Position numbers and translations under genes: made by a program. From NCBI RefSeq assembly GCF_009299485.1, contig NZ_WBSO01000006.1, forward strand, positions 59,422 through 123,421: DNA of 64,000 bases, given 5' to 3'. Positions within the stretch are counted from its first letter, which is position 1, and each line of letters opens with the position of its first letter. The notes under the pieces were generated by a model. It was not told the origin of the DNA. It made no database searches and worked only from the letters and a program-made list of their open reading frames with translations. Shown piece after piece: positions 56,283-64,000 of this stretch. This stretch comes from Bifidobacterium apri. Its GTDB lineage: Bacteria > Actinomycetota > Actinomycetes > Actinomycetales > Bifidobacteriaceae.

Positions 56283-57614
56283 TCAGCCTTCGTGCGCAGC
56301 GTTGTACTCCGTAGTCCAGCCGTCCACGAATGCGGTCTTGACTGCATCCCAGTTGCCGGTGCCCTGGGCGTACTCGAGGAGCGCGTTGCCGAGGTTGTTC
56401 TTCCAAGTTTCGGAAGGCATGAAGGCGAAGTCCCAAGCGACCTGGGTCTTGCCGGAAGTCTGATCATCAACAGCGGCCTGGGTCAGCGGGTTGGTGATCT
56501 TCACGTCGCTGAAGGACTTGAACGGCGTGGTCAGACCCATCTTGTCGTTGATCGAGGAGATGCCGGTCTTCGAAGTGATAACCCACTTGAGGAATGCCGC
56601 GGTCGCCTTCTGGTCGGCCTCGGAAGCCTTGGAGTTGATGCACCAGTAGTTCTCGGAACCGGTGACCAGGCCCTCGTTCTCGTCGTCGACACCGAAGTAG
56701 ATCGGGATCATGCCGAGATCGTCAGCCTTCATGCCGGCCTTCTGCAGGTTCGCCCACTCCCAAGTGCCGTTCTGGTAGAACGCCGCTTCGCCGAGCGCGA
56801 ACTCAGAATCAGCGTCGTCGGAGGTCTTGGAGCTCAGCTGGGTGCGATCGGTGGTGGAGTCGGTGATGTACATGTCGAAGACGTTCTTGTACTCCGGCAG
56901 GTAGGTGCCCTTGACCTTGGACGGTTCCTTGGTCACCTTGTCCTTCTCGAACTCATAGTAGAGCGGAAGGTTGGCCAGGTGGGTCTTGAAGCGCCAGTCG
57001 GAGCTGGAATCGAAGCCTGCGGACGTGAAGGCGCCCTTGATGCCGAGCTCGCTCTTGCGGGCCTGCATATCGTCGGCGACGGCCTTCAGCGTGTCGAAGG
57101 AGTTGATGTCGTCAATGGACTTAGCCTTCGCACCGTCGAGGGCGAAGTACTTGTTCAGGATGCTCTTGTTGTAGATGATGCCGTAGGTTTCCATGGCGTA
57201 CGGAACACCGACGACCTTGTTGCCGTCCTTGAGAGCGAAGTCCTTGTTGTTGAGCTGCTTGTACGGCTCAGTGTTGGACATGTCAGCGGTGTAATCCTTC
57301 CAGTTGGCATAGCCGACAGGACCGTTGACCTGGAACAGGGTCGGGGCGTTGCTCTTCGCCATTTCGCTCTTCAGCTGCTGCTCGTAGGTACCAGACGCTG
57401 CAGTGGACACGGTGACCTCGACACCGGTCTCCTTGGTGTATTCTTTGGCGAGGGCCTTCCAGGCATCTGCTGCTTCCGGCTTGAAGTTCAGGTAGTAGAC
57501 CTTGCCCTTGCCGTTGTCGCTGCTGCTGGAGCTACCGCAGCCCGCGAACGCGCCAACAGACATGGCTGCCACTGCTGCGATGGCGATCGCTGACTTAACT
57601 GTACGATTCATCAT
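56283..57614 (-). CDS. Sugar ABC transporter substrate-binding lipoprotein, second system
   Basis: The 443-aa family 1 solute-binding protein has a lipoprotein signal with lipobox AFAGC (Cys26) and a Ser-rich linker. Core segments are VYYLNFKPEAADAWKALAKE, YTKETGVEVTV, VPYAMETYGIIYNKS and FYQNGTWEWANLQKAG. The motif EWANL and the N-terminus suggest the oligosaccharide-binding group, not close MalE homologues; the sugar is inferred from the alpha-glucan context. Two ATGs in tandem (57614, 57611) follow AAAGG; the second has better spacing. A LacI-type site overlaps its promoter. Its permeases lie beyond lacI-2. Confidence 0.92.
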   Translation of the reverse strand: MMNRTVKSAIAIAAVAAMSVGAFAGCGSSSSSDNGKGKVYYLNFKPEAADAWKALAKEYTKETGVEVTVSTAASGTYEQQLKSEMAKSNAPTLFQVNGPVGYANWKDYTADMSNTEPYKQLNNKDFALKDGNKVVGVPYAMETYGIIYNKSILNKYFALDGAKAKSIDDINSFDTLKAVADDMQARKSELGIKGAFTSAGFDSSSDWRFKTHLANLPLYYEFEKDKVTKEPSKVKGTYLPEYKNVFDMYITDSTTDRTQLSSKTSDDADSEFALGEAAFYQNGTWEWANLQKAGMKADDLGMIPIYFGVDDENEGLVTGSENYWCINSKASEADQKATAAFLKWVITSKTGISSINDKMGLTTPFKSFSDVKITNPLTQAAVDDQTSGKTQVAWDFAFMPSETWKNNLGNALLEYAQGTGNWDAVKTAFVDGWTTEYNAAHEG

Positions 57615-57681
57615 CGAACCTTTCTCTTCCGCTGTCGTTCCGATGTTGCTCGGAATCCGGCACTTACGTCGTGCCGTTCTG

Positions 57682-57736
57682 TTTTCGACGCTTTCTATTA
57701 TGCACGTTTCCCCCAAATATTGCAAACGATGGCAAG
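57682..57736 (-). promoter_or_regulatory. Promoter and LacI-type operator of the second binding protein
   Basis: On the minus strand TTTGCA then 18 nt and CATAAT form a promoter; CTTGCCATCGTTTGCAATAT overlaps the -35. The operator core CGTTTGCAA matches those at 37913, 49131 and 54288. The gap 57737-57920 holds no gene. Confidence 0.6.
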
Positions 57737-57920
57737 AATAGTTGTCGGCGTGTCGCAATTTTCAGCACACAATGCAAGCGGGAATGGCTTATTTCAAAGG
57801 ATTTGCAGAGTTGCACAACATGAAAGCGTTTGCTGATACGGCGTTTCTTTATTCCCCATTTTCGTCACTCATGCAAGGGGCAAGGCGGCTGGAACGTATG
57901 AAACACCCGGTATGTCCCGT

Positions 57921-58619
57921 TCAGCAATTCCAATGCACAATCACATGGTCGCCATGATACTGGCCCAACACACAGTAATGCGCCGTATCAAGCCGCAGCA
58001 GCCGGCCGTCATACGCATCCACTCCCAGCCACTGCGTGGTCAGGATGCGCAGGATATGCGCATGGGCGACGAGCAGCACATCATGCCCGTCATCCAACGC
58101 GGACGACACCTGCCGGATGACGCCCCGCGTGCGCTCCGCAGCCGCAGCCAGGGTCTCGCCGTCACCATTATGTACGGGAACCTGCTCGCCTCCCGGCAAT
58201 GTGGCGGTCCAATCGCCGGCGAGTTCCATACTGACTTGACTCGGGCCGTCCCGCCAAACATCCCAAGCGAAGCCGCTCGCCTCGCTGACTTGCTGCCGGG
58301 TATGACCCTCTGCCCTGCCGTAATCCCATTCTGCAAGCCCATCAAGCACGGTGGCCTGCGGATACCCGGCGAGCGCCGCGGTCTGCCGCGCTCTACGCAA
58401 TGGGCTGACGAACACATGACCGGGCGCAAACCCCTGAGGAAAGGCCTTCAACAGCCGTTCGCCCGCCTGACGCGCCTGATCTTGTCCCGTCTGTGTCAAG
58501 GGGATATCCGTGCGCCCGGTATGCTGTCCCGACACGCTCCATACGGTCTGCCCATGGCGGAGCAGAACCAGATGACCTTGTTTCTTGGCGTCGTCGCCAG
58601 GGAGATGCATTGCAGTCAT
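57921..58619 (-). CDS. Histidine phosphatase (phosphoglycerate mutase-like)
   Basis: The 232-aa cytosolic enzyme of the histidine phosphatase branch 1 has the catalytic LVLLRHGQT (Arg21-His22-Gly23), SPLRRARQTA, the acid segment AEWDYGRAEG and the second His in VAHAHILR. The family contains cofactor-dependent phosphoglycerate mutase and broad phosphatases; SixA/CobC-like details are absent and the length favours a phosphatase. The start at 58619 is chosen by domain boundary; no good RBS is visible. Confidence 0.85.
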   Translation of the reverse strand: MTAMHLPGDDAKKQGHLVLLRHGQTVWSVSGQHTGRTDIPLTQTGQDQARQAGERLLKAFPQGFAPGHVFVSPLRRARQTAALAGYPQATVLDGLAEWDYGRAEGHTRQQVSEASGFAWDVWRDGPSQVSMELAGDWTATLPGGEQVPVHNGDGETLAAAAERTRGVIRQVSSALDDGHDVLLVAHAHILRILTTQWLGVDAYDGRLLRLDTAHYCVLGQYHGDHVIVHWNC

Positions 58620-58771
58620 AGAGGCATTGTACCGCTCAGACGGTTGGATGTCAGGAAGAAACCAAAAATCGCACCCCGACGCCCACAGCCATAAGAAGCC
58701 CCGGCGAGGCACAGCACAGCGCATACTGTGTTCCGCCGCCATCGACGACGGCAATGGCTTATCATAAACAT

Positions 58772-59158
58772 ATGAGCACAGGCAACGAACCAACAGGGCA
58801 AGACAAAGCCATCCTGACGGCGGGCAGCGCCAACGCCGATGCCATCATCGCAGGCCTGCAAACGGTCGACAATGCGGTCGCCGCTTTGAAAGCCCGCCGT
58901 GAGCGCGACCCCGAAACACTCGGAGACAAAATCCTGCTGTTCGCGCTGCCAACCATCGCCGGTGTCGTCGTCGGACGCATCATGCGATCGGTATGGGCGG
59001 GCATCGAACGCCGAAGCATCGCCGGCGGGAACACAAAAGCCACAACGAGTCTTGTCGCGAGTCTGTCGCGTACCGCCATTTCCGCCGCAGTGGCAGCTGT
59101 GACCAACCAACTGTCCAGCATGGCAGCACAGTCCATCGTCTCTCGCCGCCACCGCTGA
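58772..59158 (+). CDS. Small membrane protein, DUF4235-like
   Basis: The 128-aa protein has a polar N-terminus of about 45 residues, a hydrophobic segment DKILLFALPTIAGVVVGRIM, a short loop (GIERRSIAGG) and a second amphipathic helix (LSRTAISAAVAAVTNQLSSM). This pattern resembles DUF4235 proteins of actinobacteria, of unknown function. The ATG at 58772 (MSTGNEP) has no RBS but stands about 10 nt after TTATCAT, so a leaderless transcript is possible. It diverges from the histidine phosphatase gene. Confidence 0.6.
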   Translation: MSTGNEPTGQDKAILTAGSANADAIIAGLQTVDNAVAALKARRERDPETLGDKILLFALPTIAGVVVGRIMRSVWAGIERRSIAGGNTKATTSLVASLSRTAISAAVAAVTNQLSSMAAQSIVSRRHR

Positions 59159-59278
59159 CGCACAAGCGTCGACATTACAAGGGAACCGCCAGGAAACGGC
59201 ATCTGCCTAGTTTTACTGTTCTTCACGGATAGCGGAAGCCTGTAGGCGTCCGTCATCGAAGACTGCGACAATAGTGGC

Positions 59279-60055
59279 ATGACTACAACCATGCCTTCAC
59301 AACCGGCAGTCGAAACGCTGCTCGAACGTCGTTCCATCCGTAAATTCAAGCCGGAACCGATTGATCCCGATACCGTGGACGCGTTGGAATCCGCCGCCCA
59401 GCATGCCGCGTCAAGCCAATTCCTGAACGATTGGTCGGCTATCCGCGTGACCGACCCCGAATTGAAGAGCAAACTCGCTCGGATCGGACATCAGGATTAC
59501 ATCGCCACTGCCCCGTTGCTGTACGTGTTCGTACTCGACGAGCATCGCAACGCGATGATCGCACAAGCTAAAGGCGTTGACATCTCACCCGAGCGCTACG
59601 CGCTGCGCTACGGTTATCGTTTCTCGCAAGCGCAGAACGATGCCGTCCTCGCGTTGCACGCGATGGAGACCGCAGCGAATTCAATGGGATTGGGCTGCGT
59701 AATATTGGGTTCGATTCTCAATGACATCCCCGAGCTGATCGCCGCGTTGAAGCTGCCGAAATACACCTTCCCGGTACTCGGTTTGGCAATCGGCAAGCCC
59801 GATCAGGAACCGGCATCCAAACCGCGTATGCCTCGATCCATGCAATTCTTCGACAACACGTATCCCACGGATGACACGCCGGTCAAAGAGCTCGAAGCAT
59901 TCGACGCAGAAGTCCACAAGTACTACGATCTGCGCAACACTTCACGTCCAGTGGACGCGTTCAGCGACCAAATAGCAAGCATTGCCGAGGATGAATCGGC
60001 GCTCGACCGTGGCCTGTGCGACGCGCAAGCGCAAGGATTCGATCTGTCCCGCTGA
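59279..60055 (+). CDS. NfsA-type nitroreductase (flavin reductase)
   Basis: The 258-aa protein is an FMN-dependent NADPH oxidoreductase of the NfsA/FRP group: LLERRSIRKFKPEPID (residues 14-29) binds FMN phosphate, GLGCVILGSI and the late RMPRSMQFFD segment are typical. Substrates include nitroaromatics and flavins. The start gives the family length. No close RBS is seen; a short leader is possible. A strong bidirectional terminator follows. Confidence 0.88.
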   Translation: MTTTMPSQPAVETLLERRSIRKFKPEPIDPDTVDALESAAQHAASSQFLNDWSAIRVTDPELKSKLARIGHQDYIATAPLLYVFVLDEHRNAMIAQAKGVDISPERYALRYGYRFSQAQNDAVLALHAMETAANSMGLGCVILGSILNDIPELIAALKLPKYTFPVLGLAIGKPDQEPASKPRMPRSMQFFDNTYPTDDTPVKELEAFDAEVHKYYDLRNTSRPVDAFSDQIASIAEDESALDRGLCDAQAQGFDLSR

Positions 60056-60106
60056 AATCCCGCGATTCCCCAAATATTCGCGCGTGCTTTCACCGGGTGG
60101 GGATAC

Positions 60107-60157
60107 TACACCAAGAGGGGCGGAATGCATTGATAGCATTCCGCCCCTCTTGGTGTA
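60107..60157. terminator. Perfect 22-bp bidirectional terminator
   Basis: TACACCAAGAGGGGCGGAAT and GC form one arm (60107-60128) and pair with the perfect complement (60136-60157) around ATTGATA. It lies between the converging nitroreductase and small Cys/His genes and would end transcription from both. Confidence 0.85.
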
Positions 60158-60216
60158 TCGGCATCATGATTGTACTCGCCGCTTTCCGGATTCCGCTTTT
60201 CAAGCGGAGCTGCCGA

Positions 60217-60468
60217 TTACCGTCGTCGAGGCTTGTACCCCCGTTTCCTCGAGTGCGGTTTGCGCTGCCCGTCCAAGTGGGGAACCGCATCTCGCAACGA
60301 CGGATCATGGTGCGTCAAATGCCAAGCGCCGCAATACTCACAGCGATACACCCACAATTCGGCTCCGCGTTCGCGCCAGCTCTGGTCAGCTGCACGCAAC
60401 GCCTGCGCCTTGTCGTGGTACATGATCTTGTTCGATTCAGTGCACCGTTTTGGAGTGAAATAATGCAT
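60217..60468 (-). CDS. Small Cys/His protein of unknown function
   Basis: The 83-aa basic protein contains YRCEYCGAWHLTHHD, a CxxC-x3-H-x2-HH pattern likely to bind zinc, preceded by the helix KAQALRAADQSWRERG and followed by an Arg/Lys-rich tail. Similar short proteins occur in actinobacteria; the function is unknown. The start at 60468 is tentative; an internal ATG (MYHDKAQ) is the alternative and an RBS is missing. It follows the MFS gene on the same strand. Confidence 0.55.
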   Translation of the reverse strand: MHYFTPKRCTESNKIMYHDKAQALRAADQSWRERGAELWVYRCEYCGAWHLTHHDPSLRDAVPHLDGQRKPHSRKRGYKPRRR

Positions 60469-60501
60469 AATACAGCCGAGTGTACGTCGCCTTGCCTCAA
60501 A

Positions 60502-60540
60502 AATACAAGGACGGCCGGGCACAATCGCCGGCCGTCCAAG
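60502..60540 (-). terminator. Terminator of the MFS transporter gene
   Basis: GGACGGCCGG (60509-60518) pairs with CCGGCCGTCC (60528-60537); on the minus strand TTGTATTTTTGAG follows, 15 nt after the MFS stop. Confidence 0.85.
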
Positions 60541-60552
60541 ATAGCAAGCAGA

Positions 60553-62067
60553 TCAGACGAGCGCGTCCTTACGCTTCATGTACCGGAACGCATGAACCAT
60601 GCATAGGCAAGCGCAGGCCACCACAATCGTCAGGAAGATATAACCGTGGTGGGCTCCAGCGACGGTCGCCGCACGGTATGCGGCGGTCCCCGGCTCGCCA
60701 TGCCCCGCCTGCGCTGACGCAAGAAACACGGACAGGATTGTTGTGCTCACCGCGCCAGCAAGCTGCTGGAAGGTGCTGAACAGGGCATTGCCATCGGCTT
60801 TCAGCTGGGCATCCACCTGGTTGAGGCCGCTGGTCATGGTGTTGGCGAACGCCATGGAAAAACCGACCATGAACACGAAATAGAAGATACCCAATTCCAA
60901 CGCGGTAGATGAGTCGTTGACAAACACGGAGAACAGCAACACGCCAATCAGCGTGATGGCGAGCGCCCCAGTGATTGGTTTCACCGGCCCCTGACGGTCA
61001 AGCAGCGAACCGGAAACCGGAGCGAGCATGGCGCCAAGCAATGCGCCCGGTAGCACGAGAACACCCGAAGCCAACGCCGAAATACCATATCCAAGCTGAG
61101 CGGAATTCGGAATGACAAAGCTGAAACCGATCATGGAAATCTGCAACAGCACATAAGCGAGCAGATGCCAGCGGAACGGCACACTACGAAGCACGCCAAG
61201 CCTGACCAGCGGAGAGAACGAGCGACGAGACAAGCAGGCGAATGTCACGAGAGCCGCGACGCTGACCACGAGCAGCACCACAGCCAGCACCGCGGTTCCC
61301 CCGGCGCCCGGAGCACCTTGGCTGAATGCGGTGATCGCTGCGCCTCCCTCATCGATTGCGAACACGAACGCAACGAATCCCACTGCCATAAGCACAACAT
61401 GCAGCGGGTTGAGATGCGCTTCGACCGTAGGCGACCCCTGCTGGATATTAGCGATGCCCAAGCCCAGAGCGATGAGCAGGAACGGCAGCAGAATCACGAA
61501 AATCCACCGCCACGGCAGATACGTGCCGACCAATCCGCCAACCGTCGGGCCAAGAGCCGGCGCCGTCGCCACAACAAGGCTGCCGACGCCCATCAACTGT
61601 CCAATGCGAGATCGTGGCGCCTGATCAAGAATGATATTGAACATCAAAGGCAATGCGATGCCCGTGCCTCCGCCTTGCAGGATGCGCGCGCACATCAGCA
61701 TCGGGAAATTCAGCGTGCACGCGCCGACAACGCATCCGGCAATGCACAATGCGATGGCGGTCAGGAATATCCGTTTCACCGGCAGTTTGCGCTTGAGATA
61801 CGATGAAAGCGGGACCACCAGCGAAACTACCAGCAGATACCCTGTGGTCAACCACTGGACTGTAGACGTGCTGATATGGAACTCTCCCATCAGAATCGGA
61901 AACAGCACATTCATCAGTGTTTCGGTGAGGATACCGATGAACGCCATGATTCCGGTCGCCAGAATCGAAAGAATCAGTGTCCGCGGAATTGGTTCGGGTT
62001 GCATCGTACGGACGGTATGGTGAGTTTGTTGCTCGATGACACCAGGGTTTTGCCGTTGTTCAGTCAT
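60553..62067 (-). CDS. DHA2-type MFS drug/H+ exporter (EmrB/QacA family)
   Basis: The 504-aa protein has 14 predicted TM helices, like the DHA2 family. Motifs seen are FIGILTETLMNVLFPILM in TM1, the ARILQGGGTGIALPLMFNII segment (motif A/C region) and QAPRSRIGQLMGVGSLVV. It probably exports toxic compounds with proton antiport. The start at 62067 (MTEQRQNPG) has only a weak purine-rich upstream sequence; it is divergent from the aldo/keto reductase gene at 62468 with a 400-bp gap that contains no gene. Confidence 0.88.
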   Translation of the reverse strand: MTEQRQNPGVIEQQTHHTVRTMQPEPIPRTLILSILATGIMAFIGILTETLMNVLFPILMGEFHISTSTVQWLTTGYLLVVSLVVPLSSYLKRKLPVKRIFLTAIALCIAGCVVGACTLNFPMLMCARILQGGGTGIALPLMFNIILDQAPRSRIGQLMGVGSLVVATAPALGPTVGGLVGTYLPWRWIFVILLPFLLIALGLGIANIQQGSPTVEAHLNPLHVVLMAVGFVAFVFAIDEGGAAITAFSQGAPGAGGTAVLAVVLLVVSVAALVTFACLSRRSFSPLVRLGVLRSVPFRWHLLAYVLLQISMIGFSFVIPNSAQLGYGISALASGVLVLPGALLGAMLAPVSGSLLDRQGPVKPITGALAITLIGVLLFSVFVNDSSTALELGIFYFVFMVGFSMAFANTMTSGLNQVDAQLKADGNALFSTFQQLAGAVSTTILSVFLASAQAGHGEPGTAAYRAATVAGAHHGYIFLTIVVACACLCMVHAFRYMKRKDALV

Positions 62068-62467
62068 GCACGGTAAGGCTGTCTCCAGCTATCCTTTCTT
62101 GGTCTGGCAAGCAAAAGCCGCCAGGCGAGTTTCAACAGATTGTGCGGTGACGCACCGGAAACGCGACGATGAACCGTCTGAGCGTTCGATGACACGCACG
62201 CTGCGTTACCGTCATATGGACGGCCTTGGGAAGAATCCTCATTCCCAGTATAGCCAAGGCATTGTGACATGCGATGTGATCGATTCCAATCCGCTGAATC
62301 AAGTGCCATTCGCCGCCAGCGGAAACAATCAAACCTGACGGTTTCCACAGGCAACAGTGCTTGACTGGAAACGGCGGATACGCATGGCAATGCGGTGCGT
62401 GATAACCACCAAGGACGGTGTCTCATCAGCCAAGACACCGAGAACCAAGAACAAATCAGGAGGCATC

Positions 62468-63325
62468 ATGCGATTGACATCATGTACCGACGCATTCACT
62501 CTATCCAACGGGAATGCAATCCCATGTATCGGTTATGGCACATTCGAAACACCGGCTGATGAGGCCCGCAAGGCGGTACGCGAAGCATTGGAAGCCGGGT
62601 ATCGTCACATTGATACAGCGGCGATATACGGCAATCAGGAAGCTGTAGGGGCAGGAATACGGGATAGCGGGATTCCCCGCGAGCAACTGTTCGTGACCAG
62701 CAAACTGTGGAACACCGAACGAGGATATGATAAGACCCTCAAAGCGTGCGAGCAGACACTCAACGAATTGGGCACCGACTATTTGGATCTGTATCTGATC
62801 CATTGGCCTGCGAACCGAAAGCAATTCGGTGACCGTGCGCAAGAGCTGAATGCTGAGACGTGGAGAGCATTCGAGGAACTATACAAGAGTGGACGAGTCA
62901 AGGCGATTGGGTTGTCAAATTTCCTGCCGCATCATATTGAAGCGTTGGTGTCGTCAGCGGCGGTGATGCCGATGGTTGATCAGTTGGAGGTGCATCCGGG
63001 TTGGCCGCAAGCGGCTGCTGTGCGGTATTGCCAGGAGCATCGGATCCAAGTTGAGGCTTGGGGGCCGTTCGGACACCGGGAGGTACTGGATAACCAGACA
63101 TTGGTGTCGATCGGCCGGAAGTATGGGAAAAGCAGTGCTCAGGTGTGTGTGCGATGGGCATTGCAGCACAATGTGCTGCCGTTGCCGAAGTCAGTGCATG
63201 CCGACCGGATGCGGGCGAATATCGACGTATTCGATTTCGAGCTGACTGACGAAGATATGCATGTGATCGATGGGCTGCGCGACCTTGGCGGGTCGTGCTC
63301 CGATCCTGACGCAGTCGATTTCTGA
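62468..63325 (+). CDS. Aldo/keto reductase
   Basis: The 285-aa NADPH-dependent reductase of the AKR5-like group has the catalytic tetrad Asp49, Tyr54, Lys79 and His112 in HIDTAAIYGN, FVTSKLWN and LIHWP. Typical substrates are 2,5-diketo-gluconate-like ketones or methylglyoxal. AGGAGG lies 5-10 nt before ATG 62468, which settles the start; an upstream in-frame ATG has no RBS. It may be regulated together with the divergent exporter. Confidence 0.92.
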   Translation: MRLTSCTDAFTLSNGNAIPCIGYGTFETPADEARKAVREALEAGYRHIDTAAIYGNQEAVGAGIRDSGIPREQLFVTSKLWNTERGYDKTLKACEQTLNELGTDYLDLYLIHWPANRKQFGDRAQELNAETWRAFEELYKSGRVKAIGLSNFLPHHIEALVSSAAVMPMVDQLEVHPGWPQAAAVRYCQEHRIQVEAWGPFGHREVLDNQTLVSIGRKYGKSSAQVCVRWALQHNVLPLPKSVHADRMRANIDVFDFELTDEDMHVIDGLRDLGGSCSDPDAVDF

Positions 63326-63832
63326 GGCCGCTGTGGGATTTGGCTGTGTACACCGACCGACGGCAGCATGTTGGCAGAGTTGCCTTTGGTGCCGTCGGAC
63401 CGGTGAAACACTACGATGTCTGAGCAGGAGAAGCTGACCCCGGGATCGTCATGTACATGGATACGGTTGAGTGGCGTGCTACGAGGATGAGACGGTTTCA
63501 GTGTCCGTGTGCCGGTCCGTCGGTGCGTGCGGCATCGTCGGTGTTGTGTGTCGCTGGTTCCCGACGGTCGTGTGCGGTTGCTCGCGGGTCGTGTGCACGG
63601 CCAGTGCGTGTGTGGCGGGTGCAGGACGCGTTCTCGCGTCCAGGTACCCATAGTATCCGGATACGCGCGACCCGCCTGCCCCTGTCAGGGCATGGGTGCG
63701 GTGCGTGTCGGTGTGTGCGCGTGTGTTGTGGGTGGGTGTTCTGAAGCCTGCCGTCCATACGCGACGTGCATGTGTGGTGTGCGCGCGTGTGCGTGTGGGT
63801 CGCGGGTTGTGTGTGGTTTGGGAGTAAAAGAT
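63326..63832. other. G/T-rich gene-free stretch before the rrn end
   Basis: Between the aldo/keto reductase stop and the rrn terminator the plus strand is strongly G+T-biased (GTGTGTGCGCGTGTG runs near 63700-63800). Open frames here are low-complexity with no start signals, so no gene is called. Confidence 0.6.
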
Positions 63833-63866
63833 GAGGGGGAGGGGCGTGTGTGCGTCCCTCCCCCTC
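63833..63866 (-). terminator. rrn operon terminator
   Basis: GAGGGGGAGGG (63833-63843) pairs with CCCTCCCCCTC (63856-63866); on the minus strand ATCTTTTACTCCC follows. It lies 13 nt beyond the 5S 3' end. Confidence 0.85.
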
Positions 63867-63879
63867 TTGTGGAGTGTTG

Positions 63880-63998
63880 GTGCGGCGGCGTGCTACTCTC
63901 CCACATCCTTCCGGATGCAGTACCATCGCCGTGCCAGGTCTTAGCTTCCGGGTTCGGAATGGAGCCGGGCGTCTCCCCTGGGCCAAGGCCGCCGCAAA
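63880..63998 (-). rRNA. rrf: 5S ribosomal RNA
   Basis: Read on the minus strand: TTGCGGCGGCC at the 5' end, the conserved CGCCCGGCTCCATTCCGAAC and CCCGGAAGCTAAG, GATGGTACTGCA, GGGAGAGTAG, and the closing CGCCGCCGCA that pairs with the 5' end. The exact ends are within a few bases. The gene ends the 16S-23S-5S operon, whose other genes lie beyond the window. Confidence 0.95.
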
Positions 63999-64000
63999 TC

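Noticed and set aside
63498..63986. 162-aa Thr/His/Arg-rich frame overlapping the window end
   Set aside because: It overlaps the 5S rRNA and the G/T-rich tract, has no RBS and is pure low complexity.

Overview
The window looks like a chromosomal segment of a Bifidobacterium. It has the high GC and codon use of that genus, a dnaK-grpE-dnaJ-hspR operon with an HspR (HAIR) operator, an actinobacterial protein O-mannosyltransferase beside rsmI, and a large LacI-controlled maltodextrin region with pullulanase, 4-alpha-glucanotransferase, GH13 enzymes and two sugar ABC importers. The species cannot be fixed from the sequence alone.

Layout. 0-9.3 kb: a 52-bp tandem array, a class II glutamine amidotransferase, Kup potassium transporter, TatD nuclease, PepC aminopeptidase, an array of 16-bp-stem hairpins, and a divergent HxlR regulator/NAD(P)-binding oxidoreductase pair. 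9.5-11.5 kb: a zinc-type macrodomain hydrolase followed by a class M sirtuin (SirTM), a reversible protein ADP-ribosylation pair without its usual lipoyl-carrier partners. 11.6-17.8 kb: metG, two small translationally coupled genes, rsmI and a PMT-family mannosyltransferase. 17.9-25.5 kb: a processive family 2 glycosyltransferase, diverging from a membrane-anchored GH18 protein with a C-terminal carbohydrate-binding module, a membrane GGDEF-EAL protein whose two signature motifs are both degenerate, and a DedA protein. This is the best candidate for an undescribed system: a predicted surface polysaccharide synthase under a c-di-GMP-related receptor.

25.7-27.5 kb: tRNA-Ala(CGC) with a 1.7-kb AT-rich island bounded by 50-bp direct repeats (49/50 identical) of the tRNA 3' end plus its terminator; it holds two broken genes. 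27.5-37.7 kb: an MgtC-like protein, a HAD phosphatase, two repeat zones, the hspR/dnaJ/grpE/dnaK operon and a membrane-anchored alkaline phosphatase. 38-57.6 kb: the alpha-glucan region, with two paralogous LacI regulators, one GH13 hydrolase, two substrate-binding proteins, four permeases, pulA, malQ and a YesL/DUF624 protein, plus TraX-like and HAD genes. Neither transporter carries its own ATPase. A shared operator core (TTGCAAACG / CGTTTGCAA) overlaps the promoters of several of these units. 57.9-63.3 kb: histidine phosphatase, a small membrane protein, nitroreductase, a small Cys/His protein, a DHA2-type MFS exporter and an aldo/keto reductase. The window ends in the 5S rRNA of an rrn operon read on the minus strand.

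Three families of short palindromic repeats recur between genes: A, CACAAACTGGCTACGC arms with 52-bp or roughly 104-bp spacing; B, CCGACGCTGAG arms with a 40-bp period; C, ACAAACTCCC with a roughly 51-bp period. They occupy most of the long gene-free stretches.
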